Shown here piece by piece: positions 49,689-57,870 of a stretch of DNA of 64,000 bases (positions are counted from its first letter, which is position 1; every line of letters starts with the position of its first letter). Source of the DNA: Aestuariibaculum marinum (GTDB lineage: Bacteria; Bacteroidota; Bacteroidia; Flavobacteriales; Flavobacteriaceae). Where the stretch lies: positions 180,916 through 244,915 of the forward strand of contig NZ_JACVXD010000001.1 in assembly GCF_014596975.1 (NCBI RefSeq). Direction: 5' to 3'. The notes under the pieces were generated by a model. It was not told the origin of the DNA. It made no database searches and saw only the letters and a program-made list of their open reading frames with translations. A program made the translations under genes and the position numbers.

Positions 49689-50069
49689 TTATAAATTTGG
49701 AATCACTAATTCCTGATCAGGATAAATTAAATCCGGGTTTTTAAGTTTATCGGTATTCGCATTAAAGATGGCTTGGTATTTAGAAGCATCTTTATAGTAG
49801 TGTTTTGCTATTTTACCTAAAGTTTCTCCGCTTTTCACGGTATGTCTTGCATAAACGCTGGTATCTTCTACTTTAATGTCAGCCATAATATCTTCGGGAT
49901 TATTACCACCAATCTCTTTTATTTTATCCCAAAGTAAATTTTTTTCGTATTGGGTTTTAGTAGTTCCCCATACGTTTAATTTGTTTTCTTTTTCTTCAAC
50001 TTTACCATCTTTAACATTTAGAGTTTCGCCTAAATCTAACACCGGTTGGTATTTTTCTTTTGCTGTCAT
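49689..50069 (-). CDS. Small LysM-domain protein
   Basis: 126 residues without a signal peptide. The C-terminal ~50 residues are a LysM domain (HTVKSGETLGKIAKHYYKDASKYQAIFNAN, ending DQELVIPNL). The N-terminal ~65 residues resemble a reduced BON-like domain, making it similar to E. coli YgaU (Kbp), a cytoplasmic potassium-binding protein. The role here is inferred only from that resemblance. Divergent from rpsA. Confidence 0.85.
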   Translation of the reverse strand: MTAKEKYQPVLDLGETLNVKDGKVEEKENKLNVWGTTKTQYEKNLLWDKIKEIGGNNPEDIMADIKVEDTSVYARHTVKSGETLGKIAKHYYKDASKYQAIFNANTDKLKNPDLIYPDQELVIPNL

Positions 50070-50233
50070 AATTATAAGTGTTTAATATTTTTCCTTCAAT
50101 ATAATGATTTATAGACTATTATCTTTTATTAAAAAGTTAAGATTTTAAGTCCTGTTTAATTAGACCCGAAAGTAGGAAGGAAGTCACTACTAAATTTATT
50201 TTCTCATTTTTAGGTAATTAGCATAATAATATG

Positions 50234-50241
50234 TATTTTTG
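50234..50241 (+). promoter_or_regulatory. Putative -7 box of rpsA (TATTTTTG)
   Basis: Fits TAnnTTTG and implies a leader of about 110 bases before the rpsA start codon. No clear -33 element. Confidence 0.5.
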
Positions 50242-50361
50242 CACTCCTTTTAGCGGTTCAGGAAAGGTAAAAGGATTGTATATCAAATATTTAATAACAC
50301 TTTTGTGTGGTTGCCGCGTAATATTTCCTAAGCATACAAAATACAAATTTTTAATCAGCAC

Positions 50362-52194
50362 ATGGCTGAAAAAGCAAAACAAGCTGAAGTTGAAGCAACA
50401 GAAGCTAAAGCTGTTGAAGCTCCAGTAGTATCTGAAGCTAAAGCAAACCCTGAAAAATTCTTAAAAGAGTTTAACTGGCACAACTACCAAGAAGGTATTG
50501 ACGAAGTAGACGCTCAACAATTACAAGAATTTGAAAAATTAGTAGCTGAGAATTTCGTTGACACTTTAGATGATGAAGTTGTTGAAGGTACTGTAGTACA
50601 CATTACTGATAGAGATGCTATTATCGATATCAACGCTAAATCTGAAGGTGTAATTTCTTTAAACGAGTTCCGTTACAACCCTAACTTAGCTGTTGGAGAT
50701 AAAGTAGAAGTATTAATCGACGTTCGTGAAGACGCAACTGGTCAATTAGTATTATCTCACAGAAAAGCTCGTGTAATCAAAGCATGGGATCGTGTGATTA
50801 AAGCAAACGAAACTGGAGAAATCGTTAACGGTTTTGTTAAGTGTAGAACTAAAGGTGGTATGATTGTAGACGTATTCGGTATCGAAGCATTCTTACCAGG
50901 TTCTCAAATAGATGTTAAGCCAATTAGAGATTACGATCAGTACGTAAACAAAACTATGGAATTCAAAGTTGTTAAAATCAACCACGAATTTAAGAACGTA
51001 GTAGTATCTCACAAAGCGCTTATCGAAGCTGATATCGAAGTTCAGAAGAAAGAAATCATCGGTCAGTTAGAAAAAGGTCAAGTATTAGAAGGTGTTGTTA
51101 AAAACATTACTTCTTACGGTGTATTCATCGACTTAGGTGGTGTAGATGGTTTAATCCACATTACAGATCTTTCTTGGTCTCGTATCAACCATCCAAATGA
51201 GATTGTTGAGTTAGATCAAAAACTTAACGTTGTAATCCTTGATTTTGATGAAGATAAATCAAGAATCCAATTAGGATTAAAACAATTAAGCAAACACCCA
51301 TGGGAAGCTTTAGCTGATACAGTTGCTGTAGGAGATAAAGTAAAAGGTAAAGTTGTTGTAATTGCAGATTACGGTGCATTTATTGAAGTAGCTGATGGTG
51401 TTGAAGGATTAATTCACGTATCTGAAATGTCTTGGTCTACGCACTTACGTTCAGCTCAAGATTTCGTATCTGTAGGAGACGAAGTTGAAGCAGTTATCTT
51501 AACATTAGATAGAGAAGAGCGTAAAATGTCTTTAGGTATCAAGCAATTAACTGCAGATCCATGGACAGACATTACTACTAAATACCCTGTAGGTTCTAAA
51601 CACAAAGGTATTGTACGTAACTTCACTAACTTTGGTGTATTCGTAGAATTAGAAGAAGGTATCGACGGATTAATTTACATCTCTGATTTATCTTGGACTA
51701 AGAAAATTAAGCACCCTAGCGAATTCTGTTCAGCTGGAGATGAGTTAGAAGTTGTAGTATTAGAGTTAGATGTTGAAGGACGTAAATTATCTTTAGGTCA
51801 CAAACAAACAACTGCAAACCCTTGGGATAAATACGAAACTGAATTTGCTTTAGAAACTGTTCACGAAGGCGCTATCGCTGAAATCGTAGACAAAGGAGCT
51901 ACAGTAGAATTTAACGAAGATATCGTTGCATTCATCCCTTCTCGTCACTTAGAAAAAGAAGACGGAAGCAAACTTAAAAAGGGTGAAACCGCTCAATTCA
52001 AAATTATTGAGTTCAACAAAGAGTTTAAGCGTGTAGTTGCATCTCATACTGCTATCTTTAAAGCAGAAGAAATCGCTAACGTAAAAGCTGCAGCTAGAAA
52101 AGCTGAAGCACAAGCAGCAGAAGCAAAACCAACTTTAGGTGATGCTAACGATGCTTTACAAGCTCTTAAAGACAAAATGGACGGTAAAAAATAA
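50362..52194 (+). CDS. rpsA: 30S ribosomal protein S1
   Basis: 610 residues. After an Ala/Glu/Lys-rich N-terminal tail come six S1 (OB-fold) repeats; typical pieces are GKVVVIADYGAFIEVADGVEGLIHVSEMSW, GVFIDLGGVDGLIHITDLSW and GVFVELEEGIDGLIYISDLSW (each given in part). Repeats 3 to 5 are the best conserved, the last is followed by an Ala/Lys tail. The codon use is more uniform than in neighbours, as expected for a highly expressed gene. S1 binds mRNA on the 30S subunit. The long leader may carry control. Confidence 0.95.
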   Translation: MAEKAKQAEVEATEAKAVEAPVVSEAKANPEKFLKEFNWHNYQEGIDEVDAQQLQEFEKLVAENFVDTLDDEVVEGTVVHITDRDAIIDINAKSEGVISLNEFRYNPNLAVGDKVEVLIDVREDATGQLVLSHRKARVIKAWDRVIKANETGEIVNGFVKCRTKGGMIVDVFGIEAFLPGSQIDVKPIRDYDQYVNKTMEFKVVKINHEFKNVVVSHKALIEADIEVQKKEIIGQLEKGQVLEGVVKNITSYGVFIDLGGVDGLIHITDLSWSRINHPNEIVELDQKLNVVILDFDEDKSRIQLGLKQLSKHPWEALADTVAVGDKVKGKVVVIADYGAFIEVADGVEGLIHVSEMSWSTHLRSAQDFVSVGDEVEAVILTLDREERKMSLGIKQLTADPWTDITTKYPVGSKHKGIVRNFTNFGVFVELEEGIDGLIYISDLSWTKKIKHPSEFCSAGDELEVVVLELDVEGRKLSLGHKQTTANPWDKYETEFALETVHEGAIAEIVDKGATVEFNEDIVAFIPSRHLEKEDGSKLKKGETAQFKIIEFNKEFKRVVASHTAIFKAEEIANVKAAARKAEAQAAEAKPTLGDANDALQALKDKMDGKK

Positions 52195-52230
52195 TTTTAC
52201 ATCCTTTAATTAGGAATCCATTATAAATCT

Positions 52231-52265
52231 AAAAGACCTTCAAGAAATTGAAGGTCTTTTTTTAT
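52231..52265 (+). terminator. Terminator after rpsA
   Basis: AAAAGACCTTCAA pairs exactly with TTGAAGGTCTTTT across four bases and runs into further T. Confidence 0.92.
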
Positions 52266-52364
52266 GTGTTTACTGTTCAGTAGTTAATAATCTATAACTG
52301 TGGTTTAGATATTTTTATTTTAAATACACCATCATTTCTGTATGGTTCACACGTTTTTTTTAAC

Positions 52365-52372
52365 TAACTTTG
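52365..52372 (+). promoter_or_regulatory. Putative -7 box of the pyr operon (TAACTTTG)
   Basis: TAACTTTG lies 25 bp upstream of the pyrR start. The -33 element is not clear. Confidence 0.45.
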
Positions 52373-52397
52373 TTCTCCAAATACGTTTGGATAGTAT

Positions 52398-52937
52398 ATG
52401 AGTCAAAAAGTTTTACTTAACGAAAAAGAGGTAAACATCATTCTTCACCGATTGGCTTGTCAACTTATTGAAAAACATAAAGACTTCTCTGATACCGTAC
52501 TTATTGGTTTACAGCCACGTGGTGTGTATTTAGCCGATAGAATTGCTAAAATTTTACGAGAAGATTACAAGGTTGAAAATATCCAGTTAGGATATTTAGA
52601 CATTACGTTTTTTAGAGATGATTTTCGCCGAGGAGAAAAGCCTTTAGAGGCCAATAAAACCAAAATCAATTTTTTAGTAGAAGATAAAAACATCGTATTT
52701 ATAGACGATGTATTATATACCGGTAGGAGTATAAGAGCCGCATTAACAGCGATACAGTCGTTTGGTCGCCCGAACGAAATTGAACTTTTAACGTTAATTG
52801 ATAGACGTTTTAGCAGGCATTTACCAATTCAACCAAACTACAGAGGGAGACAGGTAGATGTGATTAATAATGAGAAAGTACGTGTAAACTGGAAGGAGAA
52901 AGATAATGAAGATTCAGTTTACCTTATAGAACGATAA
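52398..52937 (+). CDS. pyrR: Bifunctional pyr operon regulator / uracil phosphoribosyltransferase
   Basis: 179 residues. PRPP-binding motif VFIDDVLYTGRSI near residues 99-111, and IGLQPRGVYLADRI near 35. The family binds pyr mRNA to control attenuation in Bacillus and has weak uracil phosphoribosyltransferase activity. Here it heads an operon with pyrB, which fits a pyrimidine role; whether it regulates RNA in this phylum cannot be read from sequence. No PyrR-type terminator/anti-terminator was recognised in the 60-bp gap to pyrB. Confidence 0.92.
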   Translation: MSQKVLLNEKEVNIILHRLACQLIEKHKDFSDTVLIGLQPRGVYLADRIAKILREDYKVENIQLGYLDITFFRDDFRRGEKPLEANKTKINFLVEDKNIVFIDDVLYTGRSIRAALTAIQSFGRPNEIELLTLIDRRFSRHLPIQPNYRGRQVDVINNEKVRVNWKEKDNEDSVYLIER

Positions 52938-52997
52938 TTTTACCCGTTTAACCTACTGATACAGGTAGGTTTAAACACTTAACTTTAAACATAGAAA

Positions 52998-53927
52998 ATG
53001 AGCGAATTAAGTGTAAATCACTTGTTAGGAATTAAATATCTTAATGAGCAAGATATTCAACTTATTTTTGAAACCGCCGATCATTTTAAAGAGGTGATAA
53101 ACAGGCCCATTAAAAAAGTGCCTTCACTTCGAGATATTACCATTGCCAATTTGTTTTTTGAAAATTCAACCCGAACCAAGTTGTCTTTTGAGTTGGCTGA
53201 AAAGCGTTTATCTGCTGACGTTTTAAATTTTTCATCAGCACAATCCTCAGTTAAAAAAGGAGAAACGCTTATCGATACCGTAAACAACATTTTATCTATG
53301 AAGGTAGATATGGTGGTGATGCGTCATCCAAACCCTGGTGCAGGCGTATTTTTATCAAAACACGTTAACGCCAGTATTGTAAATGCCGGAGATGGTGCGC
53401 ACGAACATCCAACACAGGCCTTATTAGATTCGTATTCTATTCGAGAGCGTTTAGGTGATGTAGCAGGTAAAAAAGTGGTTATTGTTGGTGATATTTTGCA
53501 CAGTAGGGTAGCGCTTTCTAATATTTTTGCTTTACAATTACAAGGCGCAGAAGTTATGGTTTGCGGACCAAAAACTTTAATTCCGCGTTATATTCATGAG
53601 TTAGGTGTAAAAGTAGAAACTAATCTTCGTAAAGCTTTAAACTGGTGTGATGTGGCAAATATGCTTCGTGTACAAAACGAGCGTATGGATATTAGTTATT
53701 TCCCGTCAACACGTGAGTACACTCAACAATTCGGGGTAAATAAAGAGTTATTAGATTCTCTAGATAAAGAAATTACAATCATGCACCCGGGGCCAATTAA
53801 TCGTGGTGTAGAGATAACGAGCGATGTGGCCGATTCTAAACAAGCCATCATTTTAGATCAGGTTCAAAATGGTGTTGCCGTAAGAATGGCTGTTATATAT
53901 TTATTGGCGTCTAAAATAAAACAATAA
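52998..53927 (+). CDS. pyrB: Aspartate carbamoyltransferase catalytic subunit
   Basis: 309 residues. Carbamoyl-phosphate loop STRT at 57-60 within FFENSTRTKLSFE, then HPTQALLDSYSI near 137 and HPGPINRGVEI near 262 for substrate binding. It makes N-carbamoyl-aspartate in pyrimidine synthesis. The catalytic-only, shorter form is used with PyrR. The next gene begins 3 bp downstream. Confidence 0.96.
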   Translation: MSELSVNHLLGIKYLNEQDIQLIFETADHFKEVINRPIKKVPSLRDITIANLFFENSTRTKLSFELAEKRLSADVLNFSSAQSSVKKGETLIDTVNNILSMKVDMVVMRHPNPGAGVFLSKHVNASIVNAGDGAHEHPTQALLDSYSIRERLGDVAGKKVVIVGDILHSRVALSNIFALQLQGAEVMVCGPKTLIPRYIHELGVKVETNLRKALNWCDVANMLRVQNERMDISYFPSTREYTQQFGVNKELLDSLDKEITIMHPGPINRGVEITSDVADSKQAIILDQVQNGVAVRMAVIYLLASKIKQ

Positions 53928-53930
53928 ACA

Positions 53931-54263
53931 ATGATTATAGATCAAGACGGAAACATATCGATTATTACTCAGGAAAAAGCAACCCTTCCAGAGTTAGTTA
54001 AAAAACTTCAGGCCTTATACCCTAAGTTTAAGAACAGTAACATCATTGTTATTTTATCGACATTAAAAACACTTGGTGTACATGATATTGTTGAATTTTT
54101 AGAAATTTCAAATACGCATCGTGGATCTAAACACTCGTTTGTCATTGTTACCGATAAGATTGATTTAGATGAAACTCCAGATGAAATTGTCGTAGTGCCT
54201 ACAACTCAGGAAGCATACGATATTATTGAAATGGAAGAAATGGAGCGCGATTTAGGGTTTTAA
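53931..54263 (+). CDS. Small conserved protein of unknown function in the pyr-rnz operon
   Basis: 110 residues, cytoplasmic, with an alternating strand/helix pattern (NSNIIVILSTLKTLGVHDIVEFLEISNTHRGSKHSFVIVTDKI, given to show composition in two parts) and an acidic C-terminus, EMEEMERDLGF. It looks like a small alpha/beta, perhaps STAS-like, fold. Homologues are sometimes labelled ribonuclease Z in databases because of the neighbouring gene, but there is no HxHxDH metal motif. It is tightly packed: 3 bp after pyrB and 3 bp before the DUF3291 gene. Function unknown. Confidence 0.75.
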   Translation: MIIDQDGNISIITQEKATLPELVKKLQALYPKFKNSNIIVILSTLKTLGVHDIVEFLEISNTHRGSKHSFVIVTDKIDLDETPDEIVVVPTTQEAYDIIEMEEMERDLGF

Positions 54264-54266
54264 AAA

Positions 54267-54734
54267 ATGAAGACCTACCATCTTGCACAGGTTAATATCG
54301 CGAAAGGTTTAGCACCAATTAGCGATCCTATTATGCAGGATTTTATAAATAATGTTGACCGAATAAATGCTCTAGCCGATAAAAGCGACGGTTTTGTTTG
54401 GCGTTTTAAAGATGAAGACAAAGATGAAGCTTTGTCTGTTTTTAAGGAAGACAACCTGTTAGTTAATATTTCTGTTTGGGAAGATCTTGAGTCACTTTTC
54501 AATTACATTTATCATTCCGATCATATTGAGGTTTTTAAGAGAAAAAAAGAGTGGTTTTCTAAAGTAAAAATGAAGCATATGGCATTTTGGTATGTGCCAA
54601 TTGATTATAAACCTACTTTAAAAGATGCGAAAATTCGCTTAGATTACTTAAATTCACATGGAGAAACGCCGTATGCGTTTACCTTTAAAAGTAAATTTTC
54701 GGTAGTCGATGCTATTAATTATAAAACCCCATAA
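54267..54734 (+). CDS. DUF3291 domain-containing protein
   Basis: 155 residues matching DUF3291: HLAQVNIAKGLAPISDPIMQ at the start, GFVWRFKDED, VNISVWEDLESLFNYIYHSDH and MKHMAFWYVPIDYKPTL. The fold is ferredoxin-like, related to antibiotic biosynthesis monooxygenases, but no activity is established. No signal peptide. It sits between two genes with 3-bp gaps on both sides, so it is co-expressed with pyrB and rnz. Confidence 0.85.
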   Translation: MKTYHLAQVNIAKGLAPISDPIMQDFINNVDRINALADKSDGFVWRFKDEDKDEALSVFKEDNLLVNISVWEDLESLFNYIYHSDHIEVFKRKKEWFSKVKMKHMAFWYVPIDYKPTLKDAKIRLDYLNSHGETPYAFTFKSKFSVVDAINYKTP

Positions 54735-54737
54735 TAC

Positions 54738-55646
54738 ATGAAGCTCACAATATTAGGATGTTACAGTGCTACACCAAGAGCTTTAACCAATACCACATCA
54801 CAAGTTTTAGAAATTAACAACCACATGTTTTTAATAGACTGTGGTGAAGGTACTCAAGTGCAGTTACGAAAGCATAAAATAAAGTTTAACAGGATTAAGC
54901 ATATTTTTATTTCGCATTTGCATGGTGATCATTTTTTTGGTCTTGTTGGGCTGATTTCTACATTTCGATTACTTACTCGTGAAACCGATTTACATATTTA
55001 TGGGCCAAAAGGCATAAAAGAAGTTATTACGCTTCAAATGAAACTTTCCGACTCCTGGACAAATTATAAGCTTATTTTCCATGAGTTAACATCTAACAAT
55101 TCAGAATTAATTTTTGAAGACGAAGTAGTTGAAGTGTATACCATTCCTTTAAATCATCGTGTATATACCAACGGATACCTTTTTAAAGAAAAGGAAGGTA
55201 ATCGCAAATTAGATATTAATCTGGTTGAGGAGGCTAATATAGATATGGCTTACTATAGAAAACTACAACAAGGGTTTGATGTTGTAAATGAAGATGGGGT
55301 GTTAATCGCTAATGAAAAAGTGACAAAACCTGGTAAAAAGTCTAAAAGCTATGCCTTTTGTAGTGATACTATGTACAAAGAAGATATTGTGCCTATCATT
55401 AAAGATGTCGATGTTTTATATCATGAATCTACATTTTTAGAAAAGCATGCACATTTAGCTTCACCAACAAAACATTCAACCGCAAAAGAAGCCGCTACAA
55501 TTGCTAAAAAAGCGAATGCAGGGGTTTTGTTGCTAGGACATTATTCAACGCGCTACGACAGCTTAAAACCGTTTAAAGAAGAAGCACAGGAAGTCTTTAA
55601 AAACGTTAGGTTATCTCAAGATGGTAAGGTGTTCGATTTTAATTAA
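54738..55646 (+). CDS. rnz: Ribonuclease Z
   Basis: 302 residues of the metallo-beta-lactamase family. The zinc site HLHGDH is at 60-65, with LGHYSTRY and FCSDTMYKED contributing the remaining ligands. It removes the 3' trailer of tRNA precursors. Length fits the bacterial short form. It ends the pyr operon; its last 8 bases overlap the end of the convergent gene. Confidence 0.93.
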   Translation: MKLTILGCYSATPRALTNTTSQVLEINNHMFLIDCGEGTQVQLRKHKIKFNRIKHIFISHLHGDHFFGLVGLISTFRLLTRETDLHIYGPKGIKEVITLQMKLSDSWTNYKLIFHELTSNNSELIFEDEVVEVYTIPLNHRVYTNGYLFKEKEGNRKLDINLVEEANIDMAYYRKLQQGFDVVNEDGVLIANEKVTKPGKKSKSYAFCSDTMYKEDIVPIIKDVDVLYHESTFLEKHAHLASPTKHSTAKEAATIAKKANAGVLLLGHYSTRYDSLKPFKEEAQEVFKNVRLSQDGKVFDFN

Positions 55647-56049
55647 ATTCTCTTAAACCTAACACCCATTCAATAGCTTCGTTTAACGATGTACAGCGCT
55701 TTATACTAGATTTCGAAAATCGTTTTTCTAAGGTAGCATTTAAATAAGCCATATCGTTGTATATAACAATAGCACTCGCTATAATAAAAATATGTTTAAC
55801 TAATTTATTCCAGTTATGTGGATCTACAGAATAGGAATTGATGCGGTTAGAGATATAGGCTATTCTAGGCTTTGTTCCATAAAATGCATTAACGTTATTC
55901 AATAAATCTTGAGCCATATTCCAATCAAAGTGGACACCTTCAATCATTTCGGATAAAATAAACTTTTCACCAAAATAAAAGGTGCCAAATGGCTTTTCTA
56001 ATTTAAAGAACTGCGTTCTATCGTAATAGGCAGAATTCTCAAATGTCAT
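55639..56049 (-). CDS. Conserved hypothetical protein, possibly STAS/SpoIIAA-like
   Basis: 136 residues without signal or membrane segment. The pattern FGTFYFGEKFILSEM, a helix (WNMAQDLLNNVNAFY), a strand (PRIAYISNRI), then a helix with SAIVIYNDMA and final SLNEAIEWVLG resembles the SpoIIAA/SEC14-like family of environmental bacteria. The assignment is tentative. It is convergent with rnz with an 8-bp tail overlap, and divergent from pdxH by 89 bp. Confidence 0.65.
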   Translation of the reverse strand: MTFENSAYYDRTQFFKLEKPFGTFYFGEKFILSEMIEGVHFDWNMAQDLLNNVNAFYGTKPRIAYISNRINSYSVDPHNWNKLVKHIFIIASAIVIYNDMAYLNATLEKRFSKSSIKRCTSLNEAIEWVLGLREFN

Positions 56050-56138
56050 ATTAATTCGTTAGGGAGGGCCTAATTTAGAAAGATTATTTTATTAAGGAAT
56101 GAAAAGAAATATTTAATTTTGAATAATTTTAGATTAGT

Positions 56139-56786
56139 ATGGAAAAGGACTTAAGTAGCTATAGAAAATCTTATGAAAAAGGAGAGTTATTATTGCAGGA
56201 TGCTCCCGAAAATCCAATGGAATTGTTTCAAAAATGGTTTTATGAAGTGGATAGTTTTTTTGTTGAAGATGAAACTAATGCTATGACCGTTTCAACCATC
56301 GGGTTGGATGGATTTCCGAAAAGTAGAGTAGTACTGCTTAAGCGTTATACATACGAAGGCTTTATTTTTTATACCAATTATAACAGTGAGAAAGGCAAGG
56401 CTATTGCAAATAACCCAAATGTTTGTTTATCTTTCTTTTGGCATGGTGCCGAACGTCAGGTAATCATTAAAGGTAAGGCTGAAAAAATAGCTGAAAATTT
56501 AAGCGATGGCTATTTTGAATCTAGGCCACGTGGTAGTCAATTAGGTGCTATGGCTTCAGATCAGAGTGAAGTGATTGAGAGTAGAGAGGTCTTAGAGCAA
56601 AAACTCTACAATTTGGAACAGGAATACGAAGGCAAAGAAATAACCAGACCAAGGTATTGGGGAGGTTATATTGTTAAGCCTGTTGAAATGGAATTTTGGC
56701 AGGGTAGAGCTAACAGATTACACGATCGCATTAGATATAGATTACAAACAGATTATAATTGGCAGATTGATCGACTATCTCCATAA
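56139..56786 (+). CDS. pdxH: Pyridoxamine 5'-phosphate oxidase
   Basis: 215 residues, the usual length. FMN- and PLP-contact motifs are present: SRVVLLKRYTYEGFIFYTNYNSEKGK, LSFFWHGAERQVIIKG, ESRPRGSQLGAMASDQS and the C-terminal FWQGRANRLHDRIRY, ending RLSP. It oxidises pyridoxine- or pyridoxamine-phosphate to PLP, feeding many aminotransferases. Transcribed alone. Confidence 0.96.
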   Translation: MEKDLSSYRKSYEKGELLLQDAPENPMELFQKWFYEVDSFFVEDETNAMTVSTIGLDGFPKSRVVLLKRYTYEGFIFYTNYNSEKGKAIANNPNVCLSFFWHGAERQVIIKGKAEKIAENLSDGYFESRPRGSQLGAMASDQSEVIESREVLEQKLYNLEQEYEGKEITRPRYWGGYIVKPVEMEFWQGRANRLHDRIRYRLQTDYNWQIDRLSP

Positions 56787-56952
56787 TTTTACCGCTGAAA
56801 TACATGTTTTTCATTGCGCCGAGTATTTTTAATCGATGAAATACATTATTTAACGATAAAAAACACGTCGTTAATCGATTTTAACATTTCTTTAACAGTT
56901 ACTTCAAGTTAGGCTTCTAAATTTACAGAACCAAATCTAAATTTACCTAACC

Positions 56953-57447
56953 ATGAAGTTATCAACCAAACTGCCTTTTTTGGCTCTCCTAGCTATTCTA
57001 AGCTTTTCTTGTACCACTGATAGTCTTGAAGATGAAGTACAAGGTGAAGAATTTAGTTTAATAATTTTAGAAGACAAATCGATTGAAGTCGAAATTTTAG
57101 ACCTTATAAATGATCACAGGTTATCAAAAGGGCTTGATCCTTTATTGGATATGAACATTGTAAAATCTGTGGCTTACACACACACCGATTATATGGTAGA
57201 TAATAATGAAGTATCGCATGCTAATTTTTTTAAGCGTAGTGAATACTTAAAGGCTAATGCAGGGGCATCTAAAGTTTCTGAAAATGTGGCTTATGGTTAC
57301 AGTTCTGCAGAATCGGTAGTTAATGCATGGCTAAAAAGCGAAGGGCACCGCGCTACCATTGAAGGTGATTTTACAAACTTCGACATTTCTGCCGAAGTAA
57401 ACACTGAAGGTAAATGGTATTACACCAATATCTTCATTAAAAAATAA
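56953..57447 (+). CDS. CAP (SCP/PR1) domain lipoprotein
   Basis: 164 residues with a lipoprotein signal (LSFSC, Cys20) and a CAP domain. Its elements are LINDHRLSKGLDPL, AYTHTDYMVDNNEVSHANFF, SENVAYGYSSAESVVNAWLKSEGHRATIEG and a final YYTNIFIKK. The conserved His and Glu positions (H in HANF, E in SENVA, H in GHR) are present. Such proteins are secreted and of mixed, mostly unknown, function. The 166-bp upstream gap holds nested inverted repeats (TTAACGA/TCGTTAA, 56850-56874) that may be an operator. Confidence 0.88.
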   Translation: MKLSTKLPFLALLAILSFSCTTDSLEDEVQGEEFSLIILEDKSIEVEILDLINDHRLSKGLDPLLDMNIVKSVAYTHTDYMVDNNEVSHANFFKRSEYLKANAGASKVSENVAYGYSSAESVVNAWLKSEGHRATIEGDFTNFDISAEVNTEGKWYYTNIFIKK

Positions 57448-57551
57448 TTATTTGCTAGTCTCAGTTTGATAGCAATTACCGCATAACCTGTTATGTATTT
57501 AATAGGTTATACCTTGATAACTTAATTGTTATTGAATTTAGCTTTAGGTAT

Positions 57552-57582
57552 GAGCCTCCCTTGGTTGGGGAGGCTTTTTTTG
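57552..57582 (+). terminator. Terminator of the CAP-domain gene
   Basis: GAGCCTCCC is followed by GGGGAGGCT and a run of seven T, giving a stable GC-rich stem. Confidence 0.88.
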
Positions 57583-57801
57583 TTTTAAGCTTCTTAATAT
57601 TTGGGGACTATAGTTATAGTTAATGACTTAGGACTTTCCTGAATAAGGATATAATAGTACAACTATACCTATTAGATTATGAACAGAAAGAATTAGCATA
57701 AAAGGAGTTGTGAAAGCAAGAAATCTGTTTAGAGTATAGTGTCAGATAACATCTTTGTTCTTTATAAATATTTTGAGATGAAGGTATTTCTATTTAAAGC
57801 T

Positions 57802-57838
57802 AAAAACCCACTAAGAACAAGTCTTAATGGGTTTTTAA
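57802..57838 (-). terminator. Terminator of the adhesin-PorP-PorE-like operon
   Basis: AAAAACCCA and TGGGTTTTT pair, with TAAGA/TCTTA inside the stem. The A-run on the plus strand becomes the T-run after the minus-strand hairpin, 33 bp past the stop of the PorE-like gene. Confidence 0.8.
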
Positions 57839-57870
57839 AATATTGAATTTAGCTTATTTTTCCTTTGTCG

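Larger units (their letters stand above)
57448..57870. other. 423-bp intergenic region with two terminators
   Basis: It separates the CAP gene (+) from the PorE-like gene (-). Each end has its own terminator (57552-57582 and 57802-57838). Between them about 220 bp show no gene, promoter or repeat I can support. Confidence 0.7.

Noticed and set aside
50231..50428. 65-codon frame overlapping the rpsA leader and start
   Set aside because: It overlaps the promoter and rpsA in another frame and encodes no recognisable protein.
53931..54263. Naming this gene ribonuclease Z
   Set aside because: There is no metallo-beta-lactamase HxHxDH motif; the true rnz is at 54738-55646.
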